A stretch of 64,000 nt of DNA from Oligoflexia bacterium (GTDB taxonomy: Bacteria; Bdellovibrionota; Bacteriovoracia; Bacteriovoracales; Bacteriovoracaceae), in contig JADFZW010000003.1 of NCBI GenBank assembly GCA_015232355.1, positions 213,440-277,439 on the forward strand, given 5' to 3'. This document shows, one piece after another, positions 8,753 through 17,090 of the stretch. Under the pieces are notes generated by a model that saw only the letters and a program-made list of their open reading frames with translations, was not told the DNA's origin and did not search any database. How positions within the stretch are numbered: the first letter of the stretch is position 1; every line of letters begins with the position of its first letter. The position numbers and the translations under genes were made by a program.

Positions 8753-9757
8753 ATGATGAATGTTGGAGTTATCGGTTTTGGATATTGGGGCCCAAATATT
8801 GTTAGAAATTTTAATGCAAATAAAGAGCTCAAGGTAACCAAAATCTGCGATATGCAGGATAAAAATCTCGAGAAAGCTAAAAGTCAGTATCCAGAGGTGG
8901 AATTATCCAAAGATTTTAGAATGATCACTGCAGCGACAGATGTTGATATAGTAGCAATTGTTACTCCGGTATTCACACACTTTGAGATTGCAAGAGATGC
9001 TTTACTTAATGGTAAACATATCTTTATTGAAAAACCATTTACTTCTACTGCCGCTCAGGCAGAAGAGCTAATTAATATAGCTGAAAGAAAAAATAGAATC
9101 ATCATGGTTGATCATACCTTTCTCTTTACCAGCTCTGTAAAAAAAATCAAACAACTGGTTCAAGATAATGAATTAGGAAGAATTCTATATTTTGATTCTA
9201 CCAGAATTAATTTAGGATTATTTCAACATGATATAAATGTGGTATGGGATTTGGCCCCTCACGATTTATCTATCATGAACTATCTCTTTAACAGCGAACC
9301 AGAAGCAGTGGCCGCTCATGGTATCGATCATTTTGGTCGTAAATTGCATAACATTGCTTACCTTACTGCTTACTTTAAGGATAATATGATTGCTCACTTT
9401 AATCTTAATTGGCTTTCACCAGTGAAAGTTAGATATACTTTAATTGGTGGAAATAAAAAGATGTTGCTGTGGAATGATCTTGAGTCAGATGAGAAGATTA
9501 AAATTTATGATAAGGGAGTTGATGTTTCTACTACCGATGGAGTTTACAATCTGTTAGTCGCTTATAGATCAGGAGATATGTATTCACCTAAGCTGGAACC
9601 AATTGAAGCTTTGAAAGTTGAGACTAATTATTTTGTAGAATCAATAAAGGGAAATGTAAAACCCTTTAATGATGGTGAGGCTGGATTAAAGGTGGTGAAG
9701 CTGCTTGAAGCTTTTGATAAATCACTAACATCTGAGGGTAAGGTGGTGAGAGTATGA
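8753..9757 (+). CDS. Gfo/Idh/MocA-family sugar-nucleotide oxidoreductase
   Basis: A 334-residue NAD(P)-dependent enzyme. The Rossmann motif VGVIGFGYWGPNIVRNF opens the protein, the catalytic EKP (FIEKPFTS) is near residue 98, and the HDLSIMNY helix is near 176. This combination is typical of the WlbA/WbpB-like branch, which oxidises C3 of a UDP-HexNAc-derived sugar so that an aminotransferase can act. An ATG with a good GGAG site is used. The next gene overlaps its stop by 4 bp, and a hexapeptide acyltransferase and a PLP aminotransferase follow: the oxidase/acetyltransferase/aminotransferase trio of diacetamido-sugar synthesis (Wlb/Wbp pathway). A 3-acetamido-deoxyhexose product is possible; the exact sugar is inferred. 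Confidence 0.85.
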   Translation: MMNVGVIGFGYWGPNIVRNFNANKELKVTKICDMQDKNLEKAKSQYPEVELSKDFRMITAATDVDIVAIVTPVFTHFEIARDALLNGKHIFIEKPFTSTAAQAEELINIAERKNRIIMVDHTFLFTSSVKKIKQLVQDNELGRILYFDSTRINLGLFQHDINVVWDLAPHDLSIMNYLFNSEPEAVAAHGIDHFGRKLHNIAYLTAYFKDNMIAHFNLNWLSPVKVRYTLIGGNKKMLLWNDLESDEKIKIYDKGVDVSTTDGVYNLLVAYRSGDMYSPKLEPIEALKVETNYFVESIKGNVKPFNDGEAGLKVVKLLEAFDKSLTSEGKVVRV

Positions 9758-10254
9758 GTATGAATACGGGAGCGGATATGAATATGAATTTTATTTCCGA
9801 TACAGTTGTTTTAGGTAAAGATGTTCGACTTTCAAAATTTATTAATTTGTATGGTTGTGAAATCGGTGATTTCTCTAAGATCGGTGCATTCGTAGAGATT
9901 CAAAAAAATGCCAAGGTTGGAATAAATTGCAAAATATCATCTCACACTTTTATTTGTGATGGAGTTACTATTGGAAATAATTGTTTCATTGGCCACAGTG
10001 TGGTTTTTATAAATGATAACTATCCTAGAGCAGTTAATGAAAATGGAGAATTAGAGAGTGAGAGTGATTGGATAGGAAGATATAAAAAAACTAAAATTGC
10101 AGATAATGTCTCCCTTGGAAGTAATGTAACTATTTTGGGTGGTGTGGAGATTGGCAGTGGAGCAATTATTGGTGCGGGAAGTGTGGTAACTAAAAATGTT
10201 CCAGCAGGAGAGATTTGGGCCGGCAATCCAGCTAAAAAATTAAGAGAGGTGTAA
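9754..10254 (+). CDS. Left-handed beta-helix sugar O/N-acyltransferase
   Basis: A 166-residue hexapeptide-repeat acyltransferase. Isoleucine-patch repeats (VTIGNNCFIGHSV, VSLGSNVTILGGVEIGSGAIIGAGSVVTKNV) run through the protein and end in the family terminus IWAGNPAKKLREV. The loop with H-S-V-V-F-I-N-D is where the acceptor amine is activated in WlbB/WbpD-type N-acetyltransferases. It overlaps the oxidoreductase by ATGA and is followed 2 bp later by a DegT-type aminotransferase, so it most likely acetylates the amino sugar made by that enzyme, using acetyl-CoA. The N-terminus contains Met-Asn-type reiterations (MSMNTGADMNMN), so the initiation codon could be any of several ATGs. Confidence 0.85.
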   Translation: MSMNTGADMNMNFISDTVVLGKDVRLSKFINLYGCEIGDFSKIGAFVEIQKNAKVGINCKISSHTFICDGVTIGNNCFIGHSVVFINDNYPRAVNENGELESESDWIGRYKKTKIADNVSLGSNVTILGGVEIGSGAIIGAGSVVTKNVPAGEIWAGNPAKKLREV

Positions 10255-10256
10255 TT

Positions 10257-11402
10257 ATGAATATGAATACGAATATTAATTTTGTTGATTTAAAAAGACA
10301 ATACAGCACTATTAAGAGTGAAGTGCAAGATGCAATAAGTAGAGTGCTAGATGATACAGCATTTGCTGCCGGCCCATATGTAAAGGAGTTTGAAACAAAC
10401 TTTGCTAGAGCTCATGGTGTTGGTTACTGTGTTGGAGTTAACTCTGGAACATCGGCCCTGCATATGGCGATGATGGCGCTAAATATTGGAGCAGGAGATG
10501 AGGTGATTGTTCCAACGAACACTTTCTTTGCAACTGCTGAGGCCGTAAGTTTAGCAGGGGCCACACCAGTCTTTGTAGATTGTGAAGAAAAGTTTTATAA
10601 TATTAATTATAAAGAAATTGAGAATGCAATTACCAAGAAGACTAAAGCAGTAATTGCAGTACATCTCTATGGACAGTCGGCAAACTTAGATGAAATTAAA
10701 ACAATAACTAATAAATATAATTTGCATCTGATTGAAGATTGTGCCCAAGCACACTTAGCAGAATATAAAGGAAGAATGGTAGGCGGTGATGGAATTATTA
10801 GTTGTTTTAGTTTTTATCCGGGAAAAAATTTAGGTGCCTATGGTGAAGCGGGAGCAGTACTAACTAACAATGAAGAGTTGTATTCAAAATGTTTAGCACT
10901 TCGAGATCATGGATCAAAGGTTAAATACTATCACGATTATATTGGACATAACTATCGGATGGAAGGAATTCAAGGAGCAGTTCTTAATGTAAAATTAAAA
11001 CACTTAAATAAGTGGACTGATTTGCGAAGAAGAAATGCTTCTTTGTATGTTAGATATTTGGAAGAGTGTAAAGAGATAATTTTACCTCAAGAGAGTTTAG
11101 ATGCAAAACATGTCTATCACTTATTTGTAATTCGCGAACGAAGTGCATCTCGAGACAAATTAATGAAGTATTTGGCAGAAAGAAAAATATTTACAGGCAT
11201 TCACTATCCAATTCCATGTCACCTGCAAAAAGCATACGCTCATTTGGAATATAAAAAGGGGGCCATCACAGGCGTTGGCGCGGGCGCTTTTAAAAATGCA
11301 GAGAGATTTGCAGAGGAGATAATATCTCTTCCAATGTATGCTGAATTAACAGAGGAGGAGGTTAAGTATGTTTCAACAACGATAAAGGGTTTTTATGAAT
11401 AG
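10257..11402 (+). CDS. DegT/DnrJ/EryC1 PLP sugar aminotransferase (WlbC/WbpE-like)
   Basis: A 381-residue aminotransferase. The Schiff-base lysine lies in FSFYPGKNLGAYGEAGAV (K190), the PLP-phosphate site in NSGTSALHMAMM (about 65), the cofactor-ring contact in IEDCAQAHLAEYKG (about 160), and the family C-terminus in SLPMYAELTEEEV. The enzyme moves an amino group, usually from glutamate, onto a keto sugar nucleotide made by the oxidoreductase two genes upstream; the intervening acyltransferase would then act on the product. It begins 2 bp after the acyltransferase stop and its end overlaps the next gene by 8 bp. A short MNMNTN reiteration precedes the conserved FVDLKRQY start. Confidence 0.9.
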   Translation: MNMNTNINFVDLKRQYSTIKSEVQDAISRVLDDTAFAAGPYVKEFETNFARAHGVGYCVGVNSGTSALHMAMMALNIGAGDEVIVPTNTFFATAEAVSLAGATPVFVDCEEKFYNINYKEIENAITKKTKAVIAVHLYGQSANLDEIKTITNKYNLHLIEDCAQAHLAEYKGRMVGGDGIISCFSFYPGKNLGAYGEAGAVLTNNEELYSKCLALRDHGSKVKYYHDYIGHNYRMEGIQGAVLNVKLKHLNKWTDLRRRNASLYVRYLEECKEIILPQESLDAKHVYHLFVIRERSASRDKLMKYLAERKIFTGIHYPIPCHLQKAYAHLEYKKGAITGVGAGAFKNAERFAEEIISLPMYAELTEEEVKYVSTTIKGFYE

Positions 11403-11430
11403 TATGAATAGTGTGAATAGTATGAATAGC
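11395..11430. repeat. 9-bp repeat that reiterates the start codon (Met-Asn-Ser)n
   Basis: Four units of ATGAATAGT-like sequence, one with GTG in place of ATG. They sit exactly at the start of the SDR gene, so each unit contains a possible start codon. The first unit also holds the stop codon of the previous gene in another frame. Confidence 0.9.
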
Positions 11431-12387
11431 ATAATTTCAGATTCAAAGATTGTTGTAACTGGTGGTGCAGGATTTGTTGGTTCACATGTTGTGGATTTGC
11501 TACTGCCTCATGGGCCGCGAGAGATTATAGTTATTGATAATTTACTGAGAGGAAAAAAAGAGAATCTTACAGAAGATAAGAGAGTTAATTTAGTTGTAGG
11601 AGATATCAGAGATCAAAAATTAATGGAAGATATTTTTGCTGGTGCTGACTACTGTTTTCATTTAGCGGCACTACGAATTACCAGATGTGCGGAAAATCCA
11701 ACAGAAGCAACTGAGGTGATGATCAACGGTACTTTAAATGTTTTAAATATGTGTGTGAAACATAAATTAAAAAAACTTATTTTTTCATCAACAGCATCTG
11801 TCTATGGGGCCGCAGACGTTTATCCAACTGATGAAAATCATCATCCATATAATAATCGCACATACTATGGGGCCATGAAATTAGCAAATGAATCCATGTG
11901 CAGATCATACTTTGATATGTATGGATTAAATTATCTGGCCCTACGCTATTTTAATATCTATGGGCCACGCATGGATACAGAGGGACGTTACACCGAAGTG
12001 ATGATAAGATGGATAAAAGCAATTAAGGAGAATACAGCGCCCACTATTTTTGGTGATGGTAAACAGAGTATGGATTTTGTCTTTGTAAAAGATGTTGCTA
12101 AAGCGAATATTTTGGCCCTCACTTCTACTGCAACCAATGAGATTTTAAATATTGCTTCTGGAAATGAAACATCACTTTGTGAGTTGGCAGATTTACTACT
12201 TACTGTTCTTCGTTCTGATTTGCGAGCAAATTTTATTCCTCTACCAAGTGAGAGAAGTAAAGTAGAGGTGCTAAGAAGATTGGCCTCAGTAAAAAAAGCA
12301 AATGAATTGATAAAATTTAATGCCGATACAAATACAAAGTTAGTTGATGGATTACGACAACTTGTTGATTGGGTAATATCAATATGA
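11395..12387 (+). CDS. NAD-dependent sugar epimerase/dehydratase (extended SDR)
   Basis: A 330-residue extended short-chain dehydrogenase. The NAD-binding VTGGAGFVGSHV is near residue 22, the serine of the catalytic set in FSSTASVYG, the YxxxK pair in YYGAMKLANES (about 160), and the substrate loop in LRYFNIYGPRMD. It is most like UDP-glucose/GlcNAc 4-epimerases or related decarboxylase-type SDRs. The N-terminus is a 9-bp tandem array, MNSMNSVNSMNS, that provides several in-frame ATG or GTG starts before the conserved fold begins. It overlaps the preceding aminotransferase by 8 bp and the following one by ATGA. It probably supplies or reshapes a sugar nucleotide for the surface glycan. Confidence 0.85.
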   Translation: MNSMNSVNSMNSIISDSKIVVTGGAGFVGSHVVDLLLPHGPREIIVIDNLLRGKKENLTEDKRVNLVVGDIRDQKLMEDIFAGADYCFHLAALRITRCAENPTEATEVMINGTLNVLNMCVKHKLKKLIFSSTASVYGAADVYPTDENHHPYNNRTYYGAMKLANESMCRSYFDMYGLNYLALRYFNIYGPRMDTEGRYTEVMIRWIKAIKENTAPTIFGDGKQSMDFVFVKDVAKANILALTSTATNEILNIASGNETSLCELADLLLTVLRSDLRANFIPLPSERSKVEVLRRLASVKKANELIKFNADTNTKLVDGLRQLVDWVISI

Positions 12388-13664
12388 TGAATATGACGAA
12401 TATGACGAATACAACGAATAAAATTCCATTATCTCGTCCATTTTTAGGAGAGGAAGAGGCCAGTGCTGCCGCCGCTACTGTTCTCTCTGGTTGGGTTACT
12501 CAAGGCCCGAAAGTAAAAGCATTTGAAGATGCATTTGCGTCCTATGTAGATTCCAAATATGCATGTGCTGTTGCCAATTGTACGGCAGCACTACATATGG
12601 CCTTGTTGGCAGTTGGAGTTCAACCATCAGATATCGTCCTTACAGTCTCTCACTCCTTCATTGCTACTGCAAATTCTATTCGTCTCTGTCAGGCAGAACC
12701 ATATTTTATTGATATCGATTTACAAACATTAAATATGGATCCGAGTAAACTACGAGAGATTTTGCAATCCTCATCACAATCCTCATCGAAGAGAAAAATT
12801 GCTGCAATTTTAGTTGTTCATCAAATTGGTATGCCAGCAGATATGGAAGAGATTATGAAGATTGCAAATGAGTTTAATTTGCCGGTGGTAGAAGATGCCG
12901 CCTGTGCCAGTGGTAGTGAGATTTTTTGGGAGGGAAAATGGCAAAAGATTGGTTATCCAATTGGAGATATTGCTTGTTTTTCTTTTCATCCACGAAAAGT
13001 TATCTCAACAGGTGAAGGTGGAATGCTTACCACTAACAACTCTAAATACGACTCATTTTTTCGTCTCTTCAGACAACATGGTATGAGTATCTCTGATTTG
13101 GATAGACATAACCTGAATTCAGGTAATAAACAAAGTAAAAAAAATCAAGTGCTGATTGAAAGCTATGATATTTTAGGACACAATTATCGAATGAGTGATA
13201 TTGCAGCGGCAATTGGAATTGAACAACTTAAAAAATTACCGATGATAATAAGTAAGAGAAGAAAATTGGCCGAGCTGTATTTAAAAGAGTTATCGCCACT
13301 GATTAGTACTGGTCTGATCAGTGCTGATCTTATCAGCGTACAAAAAGAAAAAGAGCATGCACGCTCTAATTGGCAAAGTTTTTTTGTATATTTAAATTCT
13401 CAAGTAAATTTAAAAACAAAATTAAGTCGTAATGATTTAATTCTTGAGTTGGCGAACAAGAATATTGCATCTAAACCAGCGATTATGAATGCACATCAAG
13501 AGCTTCCATACAAAAAAGAAAATGAAGATAAAGATGAAAAAGAACATAACCATCTAACCAACTCTGAATTGGCCCGGGAAAGAGGGATGTTGTTACCAAT
13601 CTACACTCAAATGAGTGAAAGCGATGTATGTTATGTATGTGAGTGTTTAAAAAAAATCTTTTAG
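12384..13664 (+). CDS. Second DegT/DnrJ/EryC1 sugar aminotransferase
   Basis: A PLP aminotransferase of 426 residues from the ATG that overlaps the previous stop as ATGA; a TTG five codons upstream is open but less likely. The conserved fold begins at KIPLSRPFLGEEEA. The PLP-phosphate segment is NCTAALHMAL, the ring contact is VEDAACASGSE, and the Schiff-base lysine is K205 in FSFHPRKVISTGEGG, with GHNYRMSDIAAAIG after it. This is the PerA/PseC/ArnB-like branch, acting on 4-keto sugars. It carries a Met-Asn-Thr reiterated N-terminus (MMNMTNMTNTTN) and a hydrophilic insert near residues 380-395. A second, distinct aminotransferase in the operon implies two amino groups on the final sugar or two amino sugars in the glycan. 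Confidence 0.85.
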   Translation: MMNMTNMTNTTNKIPLSRPFLGEEEASAAAATVLSGWVTQGPKVKAFEDAFASYVDSKYACAVANCTAALHMALLAVGVQPSDIVLTVSHSFIATANSIRLCQAEPYFIDIDLQTLNMDPSKLREILQSSSQSSSKRKIAAILVVHQIGMPADMEEIMKIANEFNLPVVEDAACASGSEIFWEGKWQKIGYPIGDIACFSFHPRKVISTGEGGMLTTNNSKYDSFFRLFRQHGMSISDLDRHNLNSGNKQSKKNQVLIESYDILGHNYRMSDIAAAIGIEQLKKLPMIISKRRKLAELYLKELSPLISTGLISADLISVQKEKEHARSNWQSFFVYLNSQVNLKTKLSRNDLILELANKNIASKPAIMNAHQELPYKKENEDKDEKEHNHLTNSELARERGMLLPIYTQMSESDVCYVCECLKKIF

Positions 13665-13689
13665 CAAACTTCCGATTATCATGTATAAT
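13661..13689 (+). promoter_or_regulatory. Possible sigma-70-type promoter
   Basis: TTAGCA and a perfect TATAAT are separated by 17 bp, just after the aminotransferase stop and about 90 bp ahead of the methyltransferase gene. Two very short open frames with start codons (13690-13719 and 13735-13758) lie in the resulting leader. Confidence 0.4.
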
Positions 13690-13779
13690 ATGAAGGTATG
13701 TTCCGATAGTACTGTATAAAAGGAAGTGCATAATATGAAAGAAAAAGCAAATAAATGAAATGATAAATAAGGATTAATC

Positions 13780-14547
13780 ATGATCAGTGAAAAAAAAGAA
13801 ACTTTGAACTTTTGGGAGGATAAAGCTAAAAATGTTGAAGATATTCGAGTGGTAACTCATGCAGATACTATACAACGCCAACTAGAAATAGATACATTAA
13901 TTAAATATCTTAGACAAGATGATGTTGTTGCTGATCTTGGATGTGGAAACGGTTATGCTACAGCTGTCTTAGCAGATCATTGCAAGCAAATCTTTGGTTA
14001 CGATTTCTCACCTTCCATGATTGATCGAGCTAAGAAGGAAAATTTTCGTGATGGAAAAATTCACTATGATGTATTAGACATCCGTAAAGCGAAACCCTGT
14101 AATCAATTTTCAAAAGCTATTTCAATCCGTTGTCTGATTAATATTTTAGACTGGGAAGATCAGAAAATGGCCATAAAAAACATTACTGATTCACTAGTTT
14201 CGGGTGGAACATATCTGATGATGGAAGGACTTGCAGATGGTCGTTGCGAATTAAATCGTCTACGTGAAAAGATCGGTCTGGCATTAATGCCAAAGGTAGA
14301 TCATAACCTAGATTTCGAAATCAATCGCACTAACCAATATTTAGAAAATTTTTTTCATATTGATGAACTTAAGACCTTTGGATCTTATGAGTTCATCACT
14401 CGCTTGATTTATCCTTTGTATATCGATAAACTGACTCCAGAATACGGCTCCAGATTTCATGAGATTGCTTTTAAGATCTGTAGTGAACTTCCTGATCTAA
14501 ATTCATCAGTAAGTAAATTTGCTCTCTGGGTTTTAAAAAAGAAGTGA
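13780..14547 (+). CDS. Class I SAM-dependent methyltransferase
   Basis: A 255-residue methyltransferase. Motif I is VVADLGCGNGYATAVLA near residue 50, followed by the acidic strand end IFGYDFSPSMIDRAK and a motif around KAISIRCLINILDWEDQ. The C-terminal third (KLTPEYGSRFHEIAFK) is not diagnostic. The leader to the preceding sugar genes is 115 bp, and the next gene is convergent, so it is probably transcribed alone or as an operon tail. Position inside the polysaccharide locus suggests a sugar or glycolipid methyltransferase, but the fold alone does not name the substrate. Confidence 0.8.
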   Translation: MISEKKETLNFWEDKAKNVEDIRVVTHADTIQRQLEIDTLIKYLRQDDVVADLGCGNGYATAVLADHCKQIFGYDFSPSMIDRAKKENFRDGKIHYDVLDIRKAKPCNQFSKAISIRCLINILDWEDQKMAIKNITDSLVSGGTYLMMEGLADGRCELNRLREKIGLALMPKVDHNLDFEINRTNQYLENFFHIDELKTFGSYEFITRLIYPLYIDKLTPEYGSRFHEIAFKICSELPDLNSSVSKFALWVLKKK

Positions 14548-14558
14548 TCAAATTATTA

Positions 14559-15554
14559 TCAATTTAACTTTTGATCTTCAATAAAATAGAGTGGTCGTCT
14601 TTTTGCTTCATCATAATTTCTTGAGATGTATTCTCCTAAAATTCCAAAGCAAATCATTTGTAATCCTGTCAAGAGAGAGAATACAATTATAAAAGCAATA
14701 GTACTTGAGAGGGGCACATTAATTGCATTAGCTAAAATAATGGCAATGCAAATGCAAATAATAAAAGCTAAGAAGATAAATGCAATTCCTGCAAATGTGA
14801 GCAATCTTATTGGGACATTTGAAAAAGAGATAATCCAATCAGTGGCCAGATTTATTTTTGCTCTAAAACTCCATCCGGAGCAACCAAATCTTCTGTTTTT
14901 TCTTTCATATTCAACAAAATCTTGCTTAAATCCAAGCCAAATTAAGAGACCAAATAGGGATGTGTTTTTTTCTTTGCAACTCTTTACTGCTTCAACTACT
15001 ATTTTGTCTATCAAATAAAAATCTGCCCTAGAAGTATCGAAGTTCGAATTGTTATTAGTATTGCTAGTATTGCTATTATTGATTAGAAGAGCGATTATTT
15101 TATAAAATAATATTGCAAAAAGTTTTTGAAAAAATTTTTCCTCTCGTTTTTTTCTTAAGGCCCATACTACTTGTGAACCAGAAGACCATTTTTTAATCAT
15201 TTCAACTATTACGTTTGGATCATCTTGTCCATCGGCGGCCATACATAAGACAACATCTCCAGATGAGTGGTCAAGTCCTGCCCTAATAGCAATATGACTG
15301 CCAGATCTTCTGCTTAATCGTAATGCTTTAATAGAACTATTGCTATTTAATTCACGAAATTCTTTTATGTTTTGAAAAGTTTTATCTTGGGAATGATCAT
15401 CTATTACTAAGATTTCATATGATTCTAGTTCAGTTTTTAATTTGTTAATTGCAGAGGTGATTGTGTTGATGGTTATTGCGATATTTTCTTCTTCGTTGTA
15501 AGCAGGAATCACCACTGATAATTTTAATTTTGATTTCAATTCATTTTCTTTCAT
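14559..15554 (-). CDS. GtrB/ArnC-like polyprenyl-phosphate glycosyltransferase
   Basis: A 331-residue GT2 enzyme with two C-terminal membrane helices (about 235-275 and 275-305), the layout of GtrB, ArnC and YfdH. The N-terminal domain shows VVIPAYNEEENI, VIDDHSQDKT, and a catalytic AADGQDD near residue 112. It is expected to load a sugar from a nucleotide donor onto undecaprenyl phosphate on the cytoplasmic face, supplying the GT-C enzymes encoded around it. An Asn/Ser/Thr repeat patch lies near residue 165. Immediately upstream on the same strand is the truncated start of an acyltransferase, so this gene may originally have been second in an operon. Confidence 0.85.
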   Translation of the reverse strand: MKENELKSKLKLSVVIPAYNEEENIAITINTITSAINKLKTELESYEILVIDDHSQDKTFQNIKEFRELNSNSSIKALRLSRRSGSHIAIRAGLDHSSGDVVLCMAADGQDDPNVIVEMIKKWSSGSQVVWALRKKREEKFFQKLFAILFYKIIALLINNSNTSNTNNNSNFDTSRADFYLIDKIVVEAVKSCKEKNTSLFGLLIWLGFKQDFVEYERKNRRFGCSGWSFRAKINLATDWIISFSNVPIRLLTFAGIAFIFLAFIICICIAIILANAINVPLSSTIAFIIVFSLLTGLQMICFGILGEYISRNYDEAKRRPLYFIEDQKLN

Positions 15555-15566
15555 TAATATCGCTTC

Positions 15567-15707
15567 CTAGAATGACACAATAATAAAGCCAACTATTTTA
15601 GTCATGTTAATTGCAGATGTTTGAGTTGCAGAGATTAAAGCAACTGCCTCCCGCGTATTTCCACAGAATGGAAAAAGAATTACCTTTTTATTAATCTTTC
15701 TAAACAT
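15567..15707 (-). pseudogene. N-terminal stub of a PglD/NeuD-like sugar acyltransferase
   Basis: A 46-codon frame starting MFRKINKKVILFPFCGNTREA, with ALISAIN-like spacing and ending in KIVGFIIVSF. The pattern K-K-V-I-L-F-P-F-x-G-N-x-R-E-A followed by I-V-G-F-I matches the nucleotide-binding-like N-terminal domain of NeuD/PglD-type acyltransferases, in which GFID would follow. Here the frame stops straight after GFI, and no hexapeptide repeats follow: the GT2 gene begins 12 bp later. It is most simply a gene whose remaining portion was deleted. The assignment rests on a short motif. Confidence 0.5.
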
Positions 15708-15736
15708 TTTCTAACCTTTAAGGATGTGAAGCGGAT

Positions 15737-17074
15737 ATGATGATTATAAATAAAACTTCTAGCAAAGTCTCTCCATTCTTAATTGTTATTTTTTTAGTGG
15801 CCTTAAGCTTTGGTCTTTTTTTTCGACTCTACTATTTAGACTATATGGAATTTAAAGGGGATGAGAGTTGGATACTGGGAAATATTGTAAATTTTGCTAA
15901 AGGAGGAGATCTGCCATCTACTGTGGTATCAAGTATTGGGATACCTTGTGCGCCCTTTTTGTACTATATACTTCTGCCAATTGCTATCTTTACTCAAGAT
16001 CTTCATTATTTGGTTTCGTATATTGCTATATTAAATATAATGGCCGCCATTTTAGCGGTCTATGTTTTTGCTAGTTGGAGTTCATATAAGACATCACTAT
16101 TGGCGATCTCGCTCTATCTGCTCTCTCCCTGGGGAATAATATTTTCCAGAAAGCTTTGGGCCCCGGATTTGATTTTCCCATTGATGATGTTTTTTTATTT
16201 TTTACTGGCGATTTTTTCAAAGACATCATCAAATTATATTACTCAAAAGATTGTTTTATTTATCTCTTCAATTTTAGTTCTCTCCTTTGCAAGTCAAATG
16301 CATCCATCAATTTTATTCTTTATGATTTCATTTTTTATTTCCATGATTTTGTTTAACAAAGAATATCGAGAGATCATCAGTTACAAAGTAATTTTGTTGC
16401 TTGCTTTGGCCATTTTAGTTCCGGCCAGTTATTTAATTATTCAACAAGCAAAGATTGGTTTTCCTATTGTAGCTCAACTATCATTGATATTAAAAAATTG
16501 GATGAATAATATTAATTTTAACATCATGAGTTTTCATTATTCATACTCCATTATGACGGGGATTAAATTTAAATTTTTAATGGGAAGTGCGTGGGAAATA
16601 TTTAAAGAGGAATTTCCTTTCTGGAAGTTTGCAATTGTTAGGGCCATTTTTCTTTTTCAAATTTTATTGAGTTTTTCAGGAGTCATTATCCTCCTTAGTA
16701 AAATTCGCATAAGAAATTTTTCTCTAGTTATCAATGGAAGTAATGGAAGTAAAGAAACATATTTGGCACAACTTGCGGTTGCCAGTATTCTTTTCGTTAT
16801 CGCTATGGGATTTTCGGGAGTAGGAATTTACCCTCATTACTTTATTGTATTATATCCACTGCAATTTGTTTTTGCTGCTTTTACTATTACCTACTTATAT
16901 GAAAAGATTCTTTCGATAAGAATAAAAAGTAGTTATTATCTTTTAGTATCACTATTTATAATCGCATCTATTCACTTCAATTTTAATTTTTATAATTTTA
17001 TTATAAAAAACAATGGAATTGATATAAGTAAATATGGTGGAGACTATGGCCCCACCAATATTTCAAAACACTAA
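15737..17074 (+). CDS. GT39/ArnT-like membrane glycosyltransferase
   Basis: A 445-residue protein with ten or more hydrophobic helices. The first external loop contains FKGDESWILGNIVNF and GIPCAPFLYYILLP, the acidic DE motif and P-rich loop of GT39/PMT-type enzymes that move a sugar from a polyprenyl phosphate donor to an acceptor outside the inner membrane. It is divergent from the GtrB/ArnC-like gene; both could be driven from the 180-bp gap that contains the acyltransferase stub. A short NGSNGS reiteration lies in a cytoplasmic loop. Together with the two GT-C proteins at the left end, the locus has three such enzymes, suggesting several glycan decorations. Confidence 0.7.
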   Translation: MMIINKTSSKVSPFLIVIFLVALSFGLFFRLYYLDYMEFKGDESWILGNIVNFAKGGDLPSTVVSSIGIPCAPFLYYILLPIAIFTQDLHYLVSYIAILNIMAAILAVYVFASWSSYKTSLLAISLYLLSPWGIIFSRKLWAPDLIFPLMMFFYFLLAIFSKTSSNYITQKIVLFISSILVLSFASQMHPSILFFMISFFISMILFNKEYREIISYKVILLLALAILVPASYLIIQQAKIGFPIVAQLSLILKNWMNNINFNIMSFHYSYSIMTGIKFKFLMGSAWEIFKEEFPFWKFAIVRAIFLFQILLSFSGVIILLSKIRIRNFSLVINGSNGSKETYLAQLAVASILFVIAMGFSGVGIYPHYFIVLYPLQFVFAAFTITYLYEKILSIRIKSSYYLLVSLFIIASIHFNFNFYNFIIKNNGIDISKYGGDYGPTNISKH

Positions 17075-17090
17075 TTTTTTCTGATTAATG

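Noticed and set aside
14545..14577. GATCAAA/TTTGATC pairing between two convergent genes as a terminator
   Set aside because: The stem is 7 bp with a 17-nt loop and no T-run; too weak to call.
15620..15660. Short GTTGC/GCAAC pairing considered as a tRNA arm
   Set aside because: No clover-leaf or T-loop sequence is present, and the stretch reads well as the acyltransferase stub on the minus strand.
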